Assembly: GCA_913019965.1 (NCBI GenBank)
Contig: CAJVZR010000001.1
Location: forward strand, 113,039 to 177,038
Reading direction: 5' to 3'
Origin: an uncultured Oleispira sp.
GTDB taxonomy: Bacteria; Pseudomonadota; Gammaproteobacteria; Pseudomonadales; Oceanobacteraceae
DNA: 64,000 bases
The notes below the pieces were generated by a model. The model saw only the letters and a list, made by a program, of their open reading frames with translations. It was not told the DNA's origin and ran no database searches. Positions within the stretch are counted from its first letter, which is position 1. Each line of letters begins with the position of its first letter. A program made the translations under genes and the position numbers. Shown here one piece after another: positions 25,797-35,298 of this stretch.

Positions 25797-25831
25797 TTAA
25801 TCACTTAGTGATTCTTGAGCTAGCTCAAGAA
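25787..25831. repeat. Two tandem palindromes after ccoP
   Basis: CACTAAGT (25787-25794) pairs with ACTTAGTG (25803-25810). Directly after it comes a perfect 20-bp palindrome, TTCTTGAGCTAGCTCAAGAA (25812-25831). The first overlaps the ccoP stop. Both sit before the main terminator and may form extra 3' stem-loops that protect the transcript. Confidence 0.6.
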
Positions 25832-25840
25832 ACTCAGAAA

Positions 25841-25865
25841 AAGCGACCTTAGGGTCGCTTTTTTT
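25841..25865 (+). terminator. Rho-independent terminator of ccoNOQP
   Basis: AAGCGACCTTAGGGTCGCTT (25841-25860) forms a GC-containing stem with a short loop, followed by seven T. It separates ccoNOQP from ccoG. Confidence 0.9.
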
Positions 25866-25939
25866 GTATGCGCGCTCCATACTGATCTTTATAATTGAAC
25901 AGTTATATAGCTTCACCTCTTTTGTTAAGGCACGTTCAC

Positions 25940-27373
25940 ATGAGCAATACTCCTGCTAAAAAAGATACTGTTAAGAGTATCCCTGTTACAAATATCACCC
26001 CAGATAAGACTCTACCTTTATATGAGCAGGGAAAAATACAGGTTCGGGAGATCCATGGCTTATTCCAAAAAATACGTTCATATAGTTTATGGGGCTTGAT
26101 GGCTCTGTTTTTTGCAACTTCCTGGTTAAGCTGGGGAGACCGTCAAGCTATCCTATTTGATTTATCCGCTCGCCAGTTTCATTTTTTTGGCATCACTTTT
26201 TGGCCACAAGACTTCTTCTTACTCTCTGGCTTACTAATTATTGCGGCCTACGGCTTATTTACAATTACCAATCTAGCTGGTCGAATTTGGTGCGGATATA
26301 CCTGCCCACAGTCCTCTTGGTCATTTGTTTTCATGTGGATCGAAGAAAAAACAGAGGGATCTCGTAATAAACGCATCAAAATGGACAAGGCTCCAATGAG
26401 CCTAGAAAAATTCATTCGTCGCGGTACAAAACATGTTCTCTGGCTGTTATTAGCACTGGCAACAGGCCTCACGTTCATTGGTTACTTCTCTCCTGTACGT
26501 GAGCTTGTACCAAATCTATTAAGCTTTAACTTAAACAGCTGGGAAACATTCTGGGTTGGCTTTTTCACCTTAGCAACTTACCTGAATGCCGGCTGGTTAC
26601 GTGAGCAAGTATGTATTCATATGTGCCCTTACGCTCGCTTTCAGTCGGTTATGTTTGACCAAGATACTTTAATCGTTTCCTATGATGAAAAACGTGGAGA
26701 AGGCGAAAAAGGTCGTGGCCCGCGTAAGAAAACTGCTGATTATAAAACAAAAGGACTCGGCGACTGCATTGATTGCTCACTTTGCGTTCAAGTCTGTCCA
26801 ACCGGCATTGATATCCGCGACGGCTTACAGTATCAATGCATCGGCTGCGCTTTGTGTATTGATGCCTGTGACTCGATTATGGATAAGATGGGTTATGAGC
26901 CGGGGTTAGTGCGCTATACCACAGAACACGCGCTAGAGGGAGGAGAGACACACTTTATGCGCCCTCGCTTAATAGGCTATGCCTTAGTCTTAACTCTTAT
27001 GTGTTTAGGCATGGTTTATGCGCTAGCGTCACGCACGGCTTTTGAGCTAGATATCAGTCGTGACCGCGGCGCCCTTTATCAGCTTACGCCCAATGATACG
27101 GTACAAAATACCTATACTTTAGACATGATGAACATGACTCAAAGCCAGCTATCCTACCAAGTTAAAATAGTGGGATTGAAAGATTTAATCACCGACGCCC
27201 CTAAACTGGTTGTTTTAAAGAGTAATGAAATGCGTTCTTTCCCGATCAATATCGAAATTGACCCCGGAAATTTAACCCGCAGTAAAACCAATATTGAATT
27301 TGTGATTACTGAACAAGAGTCTCAACATGAGGTCGCGCGTGAAGAAACCCGTTTTATTGCACCAATTAACTAA
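25940..27373 (+). CDS. ccoG: cbb3 oxidase assembly protein CcoG (RdxA/FixG), cupric reductase
   Basis: CcoG reduces Cu(II) for assembly of the CuB centre of cbb3 oxidase. Start placed at the ATG at 25940 (AAGG ten bases upstream); a TTG at 25895 would add fifteen residues with no support. The 477-residue protein has several membrane segments, membrane-side cysteine motifs CGYTCPQSSW and CIHMCPYARF, and two 4Fe-4S blocks (CIDCSLCVQVCP and CIGCALCIDAC). The C-terminal third is a periplasmic Ig-like domain. It begins the assembly cluster ccoGHIS. Confidence 0.95.
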   Translation: MSNTPAKKDTVKSIPVTNITPDKTLPLYEQGKIQVREIHGLFQKIRSYSLWGLMALFFATSWLSWGDRQAILFDLSARQFHFFGITFWPQDFFLLSGLLIIAAYGLFTITNLAGRIWCGYTCPQSSWSFVFMWIEEKTEGSRNKRIKMDKAPMSLEKFIRRGTKHVLWLLLALATGLTFIGYFSPVRELVPNLLSFNLNSWETFWVGFFTLATYLNAGWLREQVCIHMCPYARFQSVMFDQDTLIVSYDEKRGEGEKGRGPRKKTADYKTKGLGDCIDCSLCVQVCPTGIDIRDGLQYQCIGCALCIDACDSIMDKMGYEPGLVRYTTEHALEGGETHFMRPRLIGYALVLTLMCLGMVYALASRTAFELDISRDRGALYQLTPNDTVQNTYTLDMMNMTQSQLSYQVKIVGLKDLITDAPKLVVLKSNEMRSFPINIEIDPGNLTRSKTNIEFVITEQESQHEVAREETRFIAPIN

Positions 27374-27420
27374 TATTCAGCATTAATACTAGCGCTTTAC
27401 GTAACTATACTAGCCCCATG

Positions 27421-27452
27421 GCTGCCAAGTGGTTAAACTTGGCGGCTCATTT
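27421..27452 (+). terminator. Hairpin between ccoG and ccoH
   Basis: GCTGCCAAGT (27421-27430) pairs with ACTTGGCGGC (27437-27446), ten pairs with one wobble, followed by TCATTTTAT. The T tract is interrupted, so it is a partial terminator or a processing site rather than a strict stop. Confidence 0.5.
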
Positions 27453-27481
27453 TATCGACCTGTAAAATCTCTGAGAACACT

Positions 27482-27991
27482 ATGAATTCCCCACTAAAGA
27501 AATCTGATGAGACCTTCACGCCTTGGTATAAAGAACCTTGGATGTTACTTGTGGCCGGCGTTCCTATCATAGCAATCTGCTGGGGTATGGTTATCATCAC
27601 CCTCGCCGTCACTGGAAAAGATTCTCTAGTAAGCGATAGCTATTACAAAGATGGTATGGCGTACACAGAAAATAATACCTTTATCGATAAAGCAAAGCGG
27701 CTACAAGTTAAAGCCGACATGGTTTATAACCAAGAAGAGATCCGAGTAACGCTTTCGGGCTATTTAGATGACCAGCCTAGCTTTTTGCGCATTCAACTCA
27801 TTCATCCAACATTAGAAACCAAAGACGAAACCGTATTACTTCAACAAATGACTGATGGCAGTTATTTGGGACTGGCTGAAAGCAGCCATATTGGTAAGCG
27901 TAAACTCTGGTTACAAAGCCCTGAGCAAGAGTGGATGGTTAAAGATGAAGCTCTAATTGAAAATGGCAAGCCACTGACTCTTAGCCAGTAG
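27482..27991 (+). CDS. ccoH: cbb3 oxidase assembly protein CcoH/FixH
   Basis: A 169-residue single-pass membrane protein needed for cbb3 oxidase biogenesis. Visible: the N-terminal TPWYKEPWMLLVAGVPI segment, which is the FixH signature, a membrane helix (about 21-44), then the conserved DSLVSDSYYKDGMAY, and a periplasmic beta-rich domain. It sits three bases upstream of ccoI, as in other cco clusters. Confidence 0.92.
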   Translation: MNSPLKKSDETFTPWYKEPWMLLVAGVPIIAICWGMVIITLAVTGKDSLVSDSYYKDGMAYTENNTFIDKAKRLQVKADMVYNQEEIRVTLSGYLDDQPSFLRIQLIHPTLETKDETVLLQQMTDGSYLGLAESSHIGKRKLWLQSPEQEWMVKDEALIENGKPLTLSQ

Positions 27992-27993
27992 CC

Positions 27994-30459
27994 ATGAGCC
28001 AAAACGTATGTTTCCACTGTGGTGAAATTGCCCTTGAAGGCAATCGTTGGTCATTAAAAATCGATGGTGAAGATCAAACTATGTGCTGTCCCGCTTGTAA
28101 AGCGGTGGCAGATACAATCATCTCAAGTGGGTTAAAAGATTATTACCGCCACCGCACTGCTTTACCCGAGGTTTCACCTCAGCAAAAGCGTAATGCCAGT
28201 GACGAAGTGCGTACAGAACTTAAACTTTATGATGAAGCCGCAATTCAAAAACCTTTTGTTATTCGTCAGGAAAATGCTCAGCAACAAGTTGAAGCCGAAG
28301 CTATTCTCGTTATATCCGGCATTAGTTGCGCCGCCTGTGCTTGGTTAATTGAACATCGCCTTAAACAACTTGAACATGTTATCAGTGCCAGCCTCAACTT
28401 GACCACTCATCGACTGCTGGTCAAATGGCAAGATAGCGATGTTAAGCTCTCGCAAATCTTCGAAGAAATTCATCAATTAGGTTACCAAGCTCATCCTTTC
28501 TCGGCCACACAAGCTGAAGAACAGAGAGTTCAAGAGAGCAAAACTGCTTTCCGCCGCTTAGCAGTCGCAGGTTTTGCCACAATGCAAGTAATGATGCTAG
28601 CTGTCCCTCTCTACGTGGGTGAATTGCAGGGCATTTTAGAACAATATGAAATTTTTCTCCGCAGCGCTTCAATGCTATTTGCAACTATGGTCGTATTATA
28701 TAGCGCACGTCCTTTTTTCAATGCCGCCATCCGCGATCTGAAAACGCGCCACCTAACGATGGACGTCCCCGTCTCTATTGCCATTTTACTGGCTTATTTC
28801 TCCAGTGTTTGGAGTACCTTCAATCAAGGGCCTGAAATATATTTTGATTCGGTCTGCATGTTTACCTTTTTCCTACTTACTGGACGCTTCTTCGAAATGC
28901 GCGCCCGTCACCGTATGACTCAGGCCGGTAATAACTTATTAGATTTAATGCCTTCCGCTGCAACAAAATCGACACCTGAAGGCGATATCGTTATTGCCAG
29001 TTCAGATATCCAAGTCGACGATTTACTTTTAATTAAGCCAGGACAACAAATTCCCGCCGATGGCGTCGTTGAATCAGGTACCAGTGCGGTTGATGAAGCA
29101 GCGCTAACGGGTGAGTACCTCCCCATCGACAAATCTATTGGTGACTGCCTAATTGGCGGCACTCATAACGTTGAAAGTCAATTATTGATGCGTGTTACCG
29201 CGACAGGTGCAGATGCAGAACTCAATACAATCATGCGCTTGATGGACCGAGCTCAGCAAGAGAAACCCGCTATTGCTATTTTTGCCGATAAAGTGGCTTC
29301 ACGCTTTGTCGCAGCCGTTCTTATTATCGCCACAGGCATTACCATTACTTGGTTGTACATCGACCCTAGCCAAGCATTCTGGATCACATTAGCGGTTTTA
29401 GTCGTCACCTGCCCTTGCGCACTCTCACTGGCCACCCCAACAGCACTAACGGCGGCAACTGCGTCTCTTAGAGAGCAAGGCTTTCTCATCAGTAAAGGCC
29501 ATGTTTTAGAAGGCCTGAATCAAGTTGATCGTATTGTGTTTGATAAAACAGGCACGCTTACACGGGGAGAATTAAGCTTAGAGCAATCTTTACCTGCTCA
29601 CGAAGACTGCTCATTAACATCGCAACAAGCCTTGATGATTGCGGCGTCTCTTGAACAATACAGTAATCACCCCATTGCGCGTGCTTTTACCAGCTTGGTG
29701 CTTTATCAAACCGACAATATTGAGCAAGTGACGGGTCAAGGCGTAGAAGGACGATTATTAAACGTCGAAGGTCTAGAAAATACCACCTACCGTATTGGTC
29801 GGGCTGATTTCGCCTTTCCTCGTGTGCCACTATCTCCCCCCATTGACGATGATCGCCAGTGGTTATTATTGGCCAATCAAGATAAGCCCCTCTACTGGTT
29901 TGCCTTGTCAGATTCCCTTAGAAAGGGAGCGCTGCCGATGATCCAACAACTAAAGGTTTGGGGAATAAAGGTTTCAATCTTAACTGGGGATCCTAGCGCT
30001 CAAGTTAAAGCCGTCGCTGAAGCATTGGCTATTGATGATTTTCACAAAGGATTAAGCCCTGGGCAAAAACTTGAAATTGCCACTACATGGCAACAGCAAG
30101 GGGAGCAGTTGATGATGGTCGGCGATGGTATCAATGACGTTCCAGCCCTTGCTCGCGCTGATATCGCTGTTGCAATTGGTCAAGCCAGCGACTTAACCAA
30201 AACCAATGCTGATGCGGTGATTACCAATAACAGCCTACTGACGATACTGCATGCTCTCAGCAAGGGGAAGAAGTCCAGTCGTATAATTCGACAGAACATT
30301 TATTGGGCCTTATTGTATAATGTCTTAGCATTGCCCTTAGCGGCGACTGGATTTATTCCCCCCTGGGCTGCAGCCATCGGTATGTCTTTAAGTTCTTTGA
30401 TAGTCGTTGGCAATGCATTGCGCCTACTTTCAGCGGATAAAAAACACGTGAGTATTTAG
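27994..30459 (+). CDS. ccoI: Copper-translocating P1B ATPase CcoI/FixI
   Basis: An 821-residue P1B-type ATPase that exports copper to the periplasm for cbb3 oxidase maturation. Order: a Cys-rich N-terminal region (CFHCGE, MCCPACKAV) characteristic of FixI, a heavy-metal-associated domain with CAAC (GISCAACAWL), eight membrane segments, the CPC motif in VTCPCALSLATP, phosphorylation DKTGT, and hinge GDGINDVPAL. The ATG is three bases after ccoH. Presence of the N-terminal Cys block separates it from general CopA exporters. Confidence 0.96.
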   Translation: MSQNVCFHCGEIALEGNRWSLKIDGEDQTMCCPACKAVADTIISSGLKDYYRHRTALPEVSPQQKRNASDEVRTELKLYDEAAIQKPFVIRQENAQQQVEAEAILVISGISCAACAWLIEHRLKQLEHVISASLNLTTHRLLVKWQDSDVKLSQIFEEIHQLGYQAHPFSATQAEEQRVQESKTAFRRLAVAGFATMQVMMLAVPLYVGELQGILEQYEIFLRSASMLFATMVVLYSARPFFNAAIRDLKTRHLTMDVPVSIAILLAYFSSVWSTFNQGPEIYFDSVCMFTFFLLTGRFFEMRARHRMTQAGNNLLDLMPSAATKSTPEGDIVIASSDIQVDDLLLIKPGQQIPADGVVESGTSAVDEAALTGEYLPIDKSIGDCLIGGTHNVESQLLMRVTATGADAELNTIMRLMDRAQQEKPAIAIFADKVASRFVAAVLIIATGITITWLYIDPSQAFWITLAVLVVTCPCALSLATPTALTAATASLREQGFLISKGHVLEGLNQVDRIVFDKTGTLTRGELSLEQSLPAHEDCSLTSQQALMIAASLEQYSNHPIARAFTSLVLYQTDNIEQVTGQGVEGRLLNVEGLENTTYRIGRADFAFPRVPLSPPIDDDRQWLLLANQDKPLYWFALSDSLRKGALPMIQQLKVWGIKVSILTGDPSAQVKAVAEALAIDDFHKGLSPGQKLEIATTWQQQGEQLMMVGDGINDVPALARADIAVAIGQASDLTKTNADAVITNNSLLTILHALSKGKKSSRIIRQNIYWALLYNVLALPLAATGFIPPWAAAIGMSLSSLIVVGNALRLLSADKKHVSI

Positions 30460-30464
30460 TTTTT

Positions 30465-30620
30465 ATGGATATTATTTATATTTTAATCCCTCTCTCCATT
30501 CTAATTGTCGGTGTCGCAATCAGCGTGCTTTTTTGGGCAATTAAAAGTGGTCAGTTTGATGACCTAGACTCTCCTGCTCATCGCATCTTATTTGATGATG
30601 ACGATCAACTGAAAAAATGA
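30465..30620 (+). CDS. ccoS: cbb3 oxidase maturation protein CcoS
   Basis: A 51-residue small protein. Starts at ATG 30465, five bases after the ccoI stop. It begins MDIIYILIPLSIL with one membrane helix (about 4-25), then the family motif FWAIKSGQFDDLDSPAHRIL and an acidic tail. CcoS is required for haem and copper insertion into cbb3 oxidase. Its stop overlaps the start of the next gene as ATGA (30617-30620), a sign of translational coupling. Confidence 0.95.
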   Translation: MDIIYILIPLSILIVGVAISVLFWAIKSGQFDDLDSPAHRILFDDDDQLKK

Positions 30621-31273
30621 TTGAACCGTTATCATTAATCACCGCTATCCTGTTGGGCTTAATGGGCGCAAGCCACTGCCTAGTCATGTGTGGCGGCATT
30701 GCCGCTGCAGCTAGCAGCTCTGGCAACGGAAAAAGTAACTATTCTTTCCTCTTACTATTCAATTTTGGCCGAATCATTAGTTATGCGACAGCAGGCCTCA
30801 TTGTATCGTTACTAGGCCTTTGGATTGCCGATAGCCACCAGATTGCTCAACAAATATTACGCACCTTTGCAGGTAGCCTGTTGATACTGATGGGGTTCTA
30901 TATCGCCCGTTGGTGGATGCTATTAACTCGCCTAGAATCAGCTGGTCAATTTATCTGGCGCTACATACAACCACTTACCCGCAAACTCATCCCCATTAAA
31001 ACTAAGCCTCAAGCACTCGCTCTTGGCTTATTATGGGGCTGGTTACCCTGCGGCTTAATCTACAGTACGTTAGCTTGGGTCGCGGCTAATGGACAGCCTG
31101 CCATGGGGGCATTAACCATGCTCTGTTTTGGCCTTGGAACCTTGCCAGGGATTTTAGCTGCAGGAATTTTTGCTCGTCAATTAAACCGGTTTATCCAACA
31201 TAAACATTTCCGCCAATTGGCAGGAGTTTTACTGATTATTTACGGAAGTTGGACACTAATGGCAATTTGGTAA
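30617..31273 (+). CDS. SafE/TauE-like (DsbD-type) membrane protein of cco cluster
   Basis: A 218-residue protein with about six membrane segments, of the sulfite-exporter TauE/SafE or DsbD-like transmembrane group that commonly sits behind ccoS. Visible: LMGASHCLVMCGGIAAA at the start and WGWLPCGLIYSTLAW in the second half, two Cys/Gly-rich half-repeats typical of this family. It overlaps ccoS by four bases. Its partners suggest a role in copper or thiol handling during cbb3 assembly, but substrate is unproven. hemN, often next in Pseudomonas, is absent here. Confidence 0.85.
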   Translation: MIEPLSLITAILLGLMGASHCLVMCGGIAAAASSSGNGKSNYSFLLLFNFGRIISYATAGLIVSLLGLWIADSHQIAQQILRTFAGSLLILMGFYIARWWMLLTRLESAGQFIWRYIQPLTRKLIPIKTKPQALALGLLWGWLPCGLIYSTLAWVAANGQPAMGALTMLCFGLGTLPGILAAGIFARQLNRFIQHKHFRQLAGVLLIIYGSWTLMAIW

Positions 31274-31303
31274 GGTTTGCCCTAAAAACCCACATGACAA
31301 TTG

Positions 31304-31332
31304 TTGACATATCCGCCAATGAAACCCATTAT
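31304..31332 (+). promoter_or_regulatory. Sigma-70 promoter for the FNR/Anr gene
   Basis: A perfect -35 TTGACA (31304-31309) and -10 CATTAT (31327-31332, 4/6) with ideal 17-bp spacing. The predicted start is near 31340. No FNR box overlaps it, so the regulator appears to be expressed constitutively. Confidence 0.45.
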
Positions 31333-31386
31333 GTCGTCAATTAAAAAGCACACTATCTATAAGTGTTTCAGCTAGCGAGGATTATT

Positions 31387-32151
31387 ATGCCAACTTCATC
31401 TCCTGCCGTGAAAATCAGCCGTGGAACCCAACCACACTGTCAAACCTGTGCACTTAACTCGTTATGTTTACCGCTATCTTTAAATGATAACGATATGGAT
31501 AAGCTGGATGATATTATTCGTCGTGGCCGACCGATTCAAAAAGGCGCAATCTTATTTCAACAAGGTGAAGCTTTTCAATCTGTCTATGCCGTTAGAACCG
31601 GTGCGCTAAAGACTTATACAATCGCCGCAGGCGGTGAAGAGCAAATTACTGGCTTTCACCTAGCCAGTGAGCTTATTGGCCTTTCTGGATACGATAGTGG
31701 CACCTACCCACTCACGGCTAAAGCATTAGAAACTACTACGGTTTGTGAAATCCCAGTTTCTCAGTTGGATTTATTATCCGATGATATGCCAGAACTACGT
31801 CGTCAGTTAATGCGCACCATGAGTGGCGAAATCCGTCATGACCAGAATATGATGATGCTGTTGAGTAAAAAGAATGCTGAAGAACGTATTGCTTCGTTCT
31901 TAGTGGATGTTTCTGAGCGTTTTGTTCGTCGCGGTTTCTCTCATACCCAGTTCCGCTTATCAATGTCTCGTGTCGATATCAGTAATTACCTAGGGCTTGC
32001 TGTTGAAACCGTTAGCCGAGTATTTACCCGCTTCCAAAAAACAGAACTGATCGCGACTCAAGGTAAAGAGATCACTCTTTTAGATGCTAAAACTTTATAT
32101 GCCATGGCAGGTTGTTCAGAAGAAGAACGTACTGATTGCAGCCATAATTAA
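31387..32151 (+). CDS. anr: FNR/Anr-type oxygen-sensing transcription regulator
   Basis: Cytoplasmic CRP-FNR family regulator that binds an O2-labile 4Fe-4S cluster and activates anaerobic genes. The ATG at 31387 is chosen: GAGG lies upstream at proper spacing and the cysteines then fall at C18, C21, C27 and C120, almost exactly the E. coli FNR positions (20, 23, 29, 122). A GTG at 31363 would add eight residues. 254 residues in all. The recognition helix carries ETVSR, the FNR specificity motif for TTGAT half-sites. It follows the cbb3 assembly genes, as anr does in Pseudomonas. Likely reader of the boxes listed in this window. Confidence 0.95.
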   Translation: MPTSSPAVKISRGTQPHCQTCALNSLCLPLSLNDNDMDKLDDIIRRGRPIQKGAILFQQGEAFQSVYAVRTGALKTYTIAAGGEEQITGFHLASELIGLSGYDSGTYPLTAKALETTTVCEIPVSQLDLLSDDMPELRRQLMRTMSGEIRHDQNMMMLLSKKNAEERIASFLVDVSERFVRRGFSHTQFRLSMSRVDISNYLGLAVETVSRVFTRFQKTELIATQGKEITLLDAKTLYAMAGCSEEERTDCSHN

Positions 32152-32163
32152 TGGCTGCCAATA

Positions 32164-32204
32164 GAGTGGCTAATACTGACGTATTATTGCCGCTCAACTT
32201 TTTT
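32164..32204 (+). terminator. Terminator after the FNR/Anr gene
   Basis: An imperfect stem spans 32164-32195 (GAG.GGC..AATAC pairing with GTATT..GCC.CTC) with a short loop, followed by six T at 32199-32204. Confidence 0.6.
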
Positions 32205-32425
32205 ATGGTTTTGGCTCTAATTAATCCATTTTTTTCTTAACATCATCCTGCAACCCCTTTCTACTCTGACTTTGTTACTGTCAATAGTAAAACCCGCCTT
32301 TTTTTGACTTTTTTTGCATAAAAATTAGACAAGTCGTTCATTCATGCTCTAAGGTATAGAGATTATAGGGTTTTGGCCCAATAAGTGCTGCCTACCAAGG
32401 AAGATAGACTCTTCAGGAGAGACAC

Positions 32426-32920
32426 ATGGGAATTTGCGCAAACGAACTTCGCCAATGGGTTATTAAACCCACACTTAAACGCTTAGGGGTTTATAGTAAG
32501 GCAGCGGAGAACCTTCTATTGGCAACCGCAGCTCAAGAATCCGGTTTAGGCTCGCACTTGAAGCCCGCAGGTCAGCGTGCCCTAGGTATTTATCAGATTC
32601 ATAGCTTGTCACACCGCCATATCTGGGATGATCACCTAGCTCAACACAGTGATATGGCCAGCCTAGTTCGGGGTCTTGCAAGTCAACATGATTTCCTTTC
32701 CCAGCCTCATGCCGAATTAGCCACTAACCTGTCGTACGCGACGGCTATTGCGTGGTTTATGTATGCTCGCCATGAAGAGTTTTGCTTACCTAAGAAAAGT
32801 GATATTGATGGCCTAGCGAGTCTCTGGAAACGCTTTTATCACCCTCGCAGCAATAGCAGCATCAAAGACTTTAATGAGAATTTTAACCGCTATATCACTG
32901 AACAAGAGATCGCAGCGTAG
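32426..32920 (+). CDS. Lysozyme-fold-like protein of unknown function
   Basis: A 164-residue soluble protein with no signal peptide. Residues 33-57 (TAAQESGLG, then QRALGIYQIH) look like the catalytic glutamate and substrate-groove segments of SLT/goose-type lysozymes, with E38 as candidate acid. No export signal, so a muramidase role would need another route, such as a phage-type or co-opted enzyme. AGGAGAG precedes the ATG. It stands alone between anr and ttcA. Function uncertain. Confidence 0.6.
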   Translation: MGICANELRQWVIKPTLKRLGVYSKAAENLLLATAAQESGLGSHLKPAGQRALGIYQIHSLSHRHIWDDHLAQHSDMASLVRGLASQHDFLSQPHAELATNLSYATAIAWFMYARHEEFCLPKKSDIDGLASLWKRFYHPRSNSSIKDFNENFNRYITEQEIAA

Positions 32921-33054
32921 TTGTTATTTTGCTAAATTGATATAAGACTTACTTGCAAAATGCAATTCAATACTAGTCTCTGATCCCTCATTCTGCTATA
33001 AGTCCTGCCTTCTGCGCTATCGCATCATTTTTGATATAGCACCTCGGAGTAGGC

Positions 33055-34032
33055 ATGTCGCAAGTATCATCACCATCGTCACCAGATTCCCCTTCGCTGA
33101 TTGAATCTTTAGATCAAAAGCAACGACTGGAATTCAATAAACTGAATAAACGCATCCGTCGCAATGTTGGCAAGGCGATTGAAGATTACACCATGATCGA
33201 AGATGGCGATAAAATAATGGTATGCCTGTCTGGCGGCAAAGATTCTTACGCTATGCTAGATATCTTATTAAGCTTGCAGAAAAGTGCGCCGGTTCACTTT
33301 GATCTAGTCGCGGTTAATATGGACCAGAAGCAACCGGGATTCCCTGAACACATACTACCTGCTTATCTTGAATCAATAGGTGTTGATTTCCACATCATTG
33401 AAAAAGACACCTACAGCGTGGTGAAAGAGAAAGTACCCGAAGGTAAAACGACCTGCGCTCTGTGCTCACGCTTACGTCGAGGCAGCTTATATGGTTACGC
33501 GGAGAGCATTGGCGCAAATAAAATAGCCTTAGGGCACCATAGAGACGATATTGTAGAAACGTTATTTTTAAATATGTTCTACGGCGCCAAGCTTAAATCT
33601 ATGCCACCTAAGCTTTTGAGTGATGATAAGAAAAACGTCGTAATTCGCCCACTTGCCTACTGCAAAGAGACCGATATTGCCGAGTTTGCCCGCCTGAAAG
33701 AGTTCCCGATTATCCCTTGTAACCTTTGTGGTTCCCAAGAGAATCTACAGCGCCAGAACATTAAAAAAATGCTGACTGATTGGGAAAAGGATCAACCTGG
33801 ACGTAGTGAGAATATTTTCCGCTCCATCGCGAACATTGCGCCATCACAATTGGCCGATACCGAGCTTTTTGATTTTAAGAACTTACAGCAGCAACAAGAG
33901 AAGTCTCACCTAGGTGAACGCTTGCCATTATTCAATTTAGAATCCGCAGAAGCGCAAGATGTAGAGGATGATACAGTGATTGAAACGGCATCCTCATCGC
34001 TGGAAGATGCTGTTCAGGACTTTCAGCCTTAA
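33055..34032 (+). CDS. ttcA: tRNA 2-thiocytidine biosynthesis protein TtcA
   Basis: TtcA makes 2-thiocytidine at position 32 of certain tRNAs in an ATP- and iron-sulphur-dependent reaction. Seen: PP-loop SGGKDS at 59-64, cluster cysteine pairs CALC (134-137) and CNLC (222-225), and [18 protein letters not shown]. At 325 residues it has an acidic C-terminal extension (about 290-325) beyond the E. coli length. Start supported by GGAGTAGGC just upstream. It overlaps the convergent gene by four bases. Confidence 0.96.
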   Translation: MSQVSSPSSPDSPSLIESLDQKQRLEFNKLNKRIRRNVGKAIEDYTMIEDGDKIMVCLSGGKDSYAMLDILLSLQKSAPVHFDLVAVNMDQKQPGFPEHILPAYLESIGVDFHIIEKDTYSVVKEKVPEGKTTCALCSRLRRGSLYGYAESIGANKIALGHHRDDIVETLFLNMFYGAKLKSMPPKLLSDDKKNVVIRPLAYCKETDIAEFARLKEFPIIPCNLCGSQENLQRQNIKKMLTDWEKDQPGRSENIFRSIANIAPSQLADTELFDFKNLQQQQEKSHLGERLPLFNLESAEAQDVEDDTVIETASSSLEDAVQDFQP

Positions 34033-34511
34033 TCGTGTAGGGACTCTAGGGTCCCGTCTAATAACCGGGTCAAATGCACTTCGTATTTACCCGGCCCAGT
34101 TAAATAGAGGGTTAATCGTAAACGACGCTCGTCAACAATATCCTCCATAATGGTTTCGATCGAACAAGCACCCGCCATCAAGCGACCACCAGGCAAATCA
34201 AAGCGATAATAACCTTGATCATTGATCTCACTAATACCTATCGTTGAGATGGGCGTTTGAGCGGTACCGGCAATGCCTTCACGCAGCCATTGCACATAGA
34301 GTTTATGGGCTCCCTTTTCTTCTACCTGCATTAAACGAATAATGCCCTTTGTCGTAGAAGAGCGCCAAGGACAAACCTGCTTTATGGTTTGAATATTGGG
34401 CGACATTTTATACAACTCTTTCAGTTTTAAATCCTCAGCATTTGCACTCATCATCCAGAAAGAGACGAATAACTGGGATAAAATCACCACCAATACATTT
34501 GGATACTGCAT
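34029..34511 (-). CDS. Periplasmic protein of unknown function
   Basis: Start placed at the ATG at 34511, with GAGG at ideal spacing; a start at 34559 would hide the signal peptide. The 160-residue protein has a hydrophobic signal (about 3-24, cleavage SANA/E), and two cysteines (in KQVCPWRS and GACSIE) that could pair in the periplasm. The rest is a compact beta-rich domain of unrecognised family. No operon partner; it converges with ttcA and is followed upstream by greB with a 100-base gap. Confidence 0.65.
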   Translation of the reverse strand: MQYPNVLVVILSQLFVSFWMMSANAEDLKLKELYKMSPNIQTIKQVCPWRSSTTKGIIRLMQVEEKGAHKLYVQWLREGIAGTAQTPISTIGISEINDQGYYRFDLPGGRLMAGACSIETIMEDIVDERRLRLTLYLTGPGKYEVHLTRLLDGTLESLHD

Positions 34512-34615
34512 GTAGGCCTCAATTAATTTACGACTTAACTTAAGGTTAGCAGTTATCAATTAATACGCCGCTTGCGTCAGTCTTTTTACATGCTTTCTTA
34601 CTGTCTATAAGGCCG

Positions 34616-35194
34616 TTAACTATCGAATTTCAATACCGAAGGGGCTTGATACCAAGTTTTCCTATCCCAGTTAGGCTGCTCATAGTGAATGGCAACAATG
34701 CAATAATTCACATCCCCTTTTGGAAGACGCACCTCGACTTCATCATCCAACCGCTTCCCCAGCAGACCGCGGGCTAGCGGGGCATCCACGCTTATATAAT
34801 CATTAGGCAAGTCTATTTCATCCTCACCGACTATTCGATAACGGTATAATGTTTCGTCATCATCCTCTAGCTCAATCCAAGCACCAAAATAAATTCGCTC
34901 AACATCCAGCGGAGGCCGCTCGACCACCTCACATATCTCCAGTCGCTTACGCAGATAGCGAACTCTTCGATCAATTTCCCTCAAGCGTTTCTTACCATAA
35001 ATGTACTCTGCATTTTCAGAGCGATCACCGAGCTTTGCAGCATCAGATACCTGCTGAGTTACCACGGGTCGGTCCTTGCGCCACAGGAAATCAAGTTCGT
35101 CTTTCATCTGCTGCTCGCCACGTGGCGTGATGAGATGGGCGCGCCTAGGTAATGGTTTTTTTTCTTTACTGTCTGTCATCAGAATTTTTGTCAT
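34616..35194 (-). CDS. greB: Transcription elongation factor GreB
   Basis: GreB rescues backtracked RNA polymerase by stimulating cleavage of the nascent RNA 3' end. The N-terminal coiled coil ends at the acidic tip (LGDRSENAEYIYGKKRLREIDRRVRYL, residues about 61-87 in outline), with the catalytic D/E loop visible, followed by the FKBP-like C-terminal domain (FGAWIELEDDDE...YRIVGEDEI). GreB rather than GreA by the RRVRYL and FGAW motifs. The N-terminus is about 25 residues longer than E. coli GreB; a second ATG at 35179 is possible. Confidence 0.93.
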   Translation of the reverse strand: MTKILMTDSKEKKPLPRRAHLITPRGEQQMKDELDFLWRKDRPVVTQQVSDAAKLGDRSENAEYIYGKKRLREIDRRVRYLRKRLEICEVVERPPLDVERIYFGAWIELEDDDETLYRYRIVGEDEIDLPNDYISVDAPLARGLLGKRLDDEVEVRLPKGDVNYCIVAIHYEQPNWDRKTWYQAPSVLKFDS

Positions 35195-35298
35195 ATACTT
35201 AAGATAATGAGATGAAGTTACTATAACTGAGTAAAACGATAAAAGGATAGGCCATTATCAAGCCGCTTAATCTTGAAGAAGAGCTCGTCAACGAGTTA

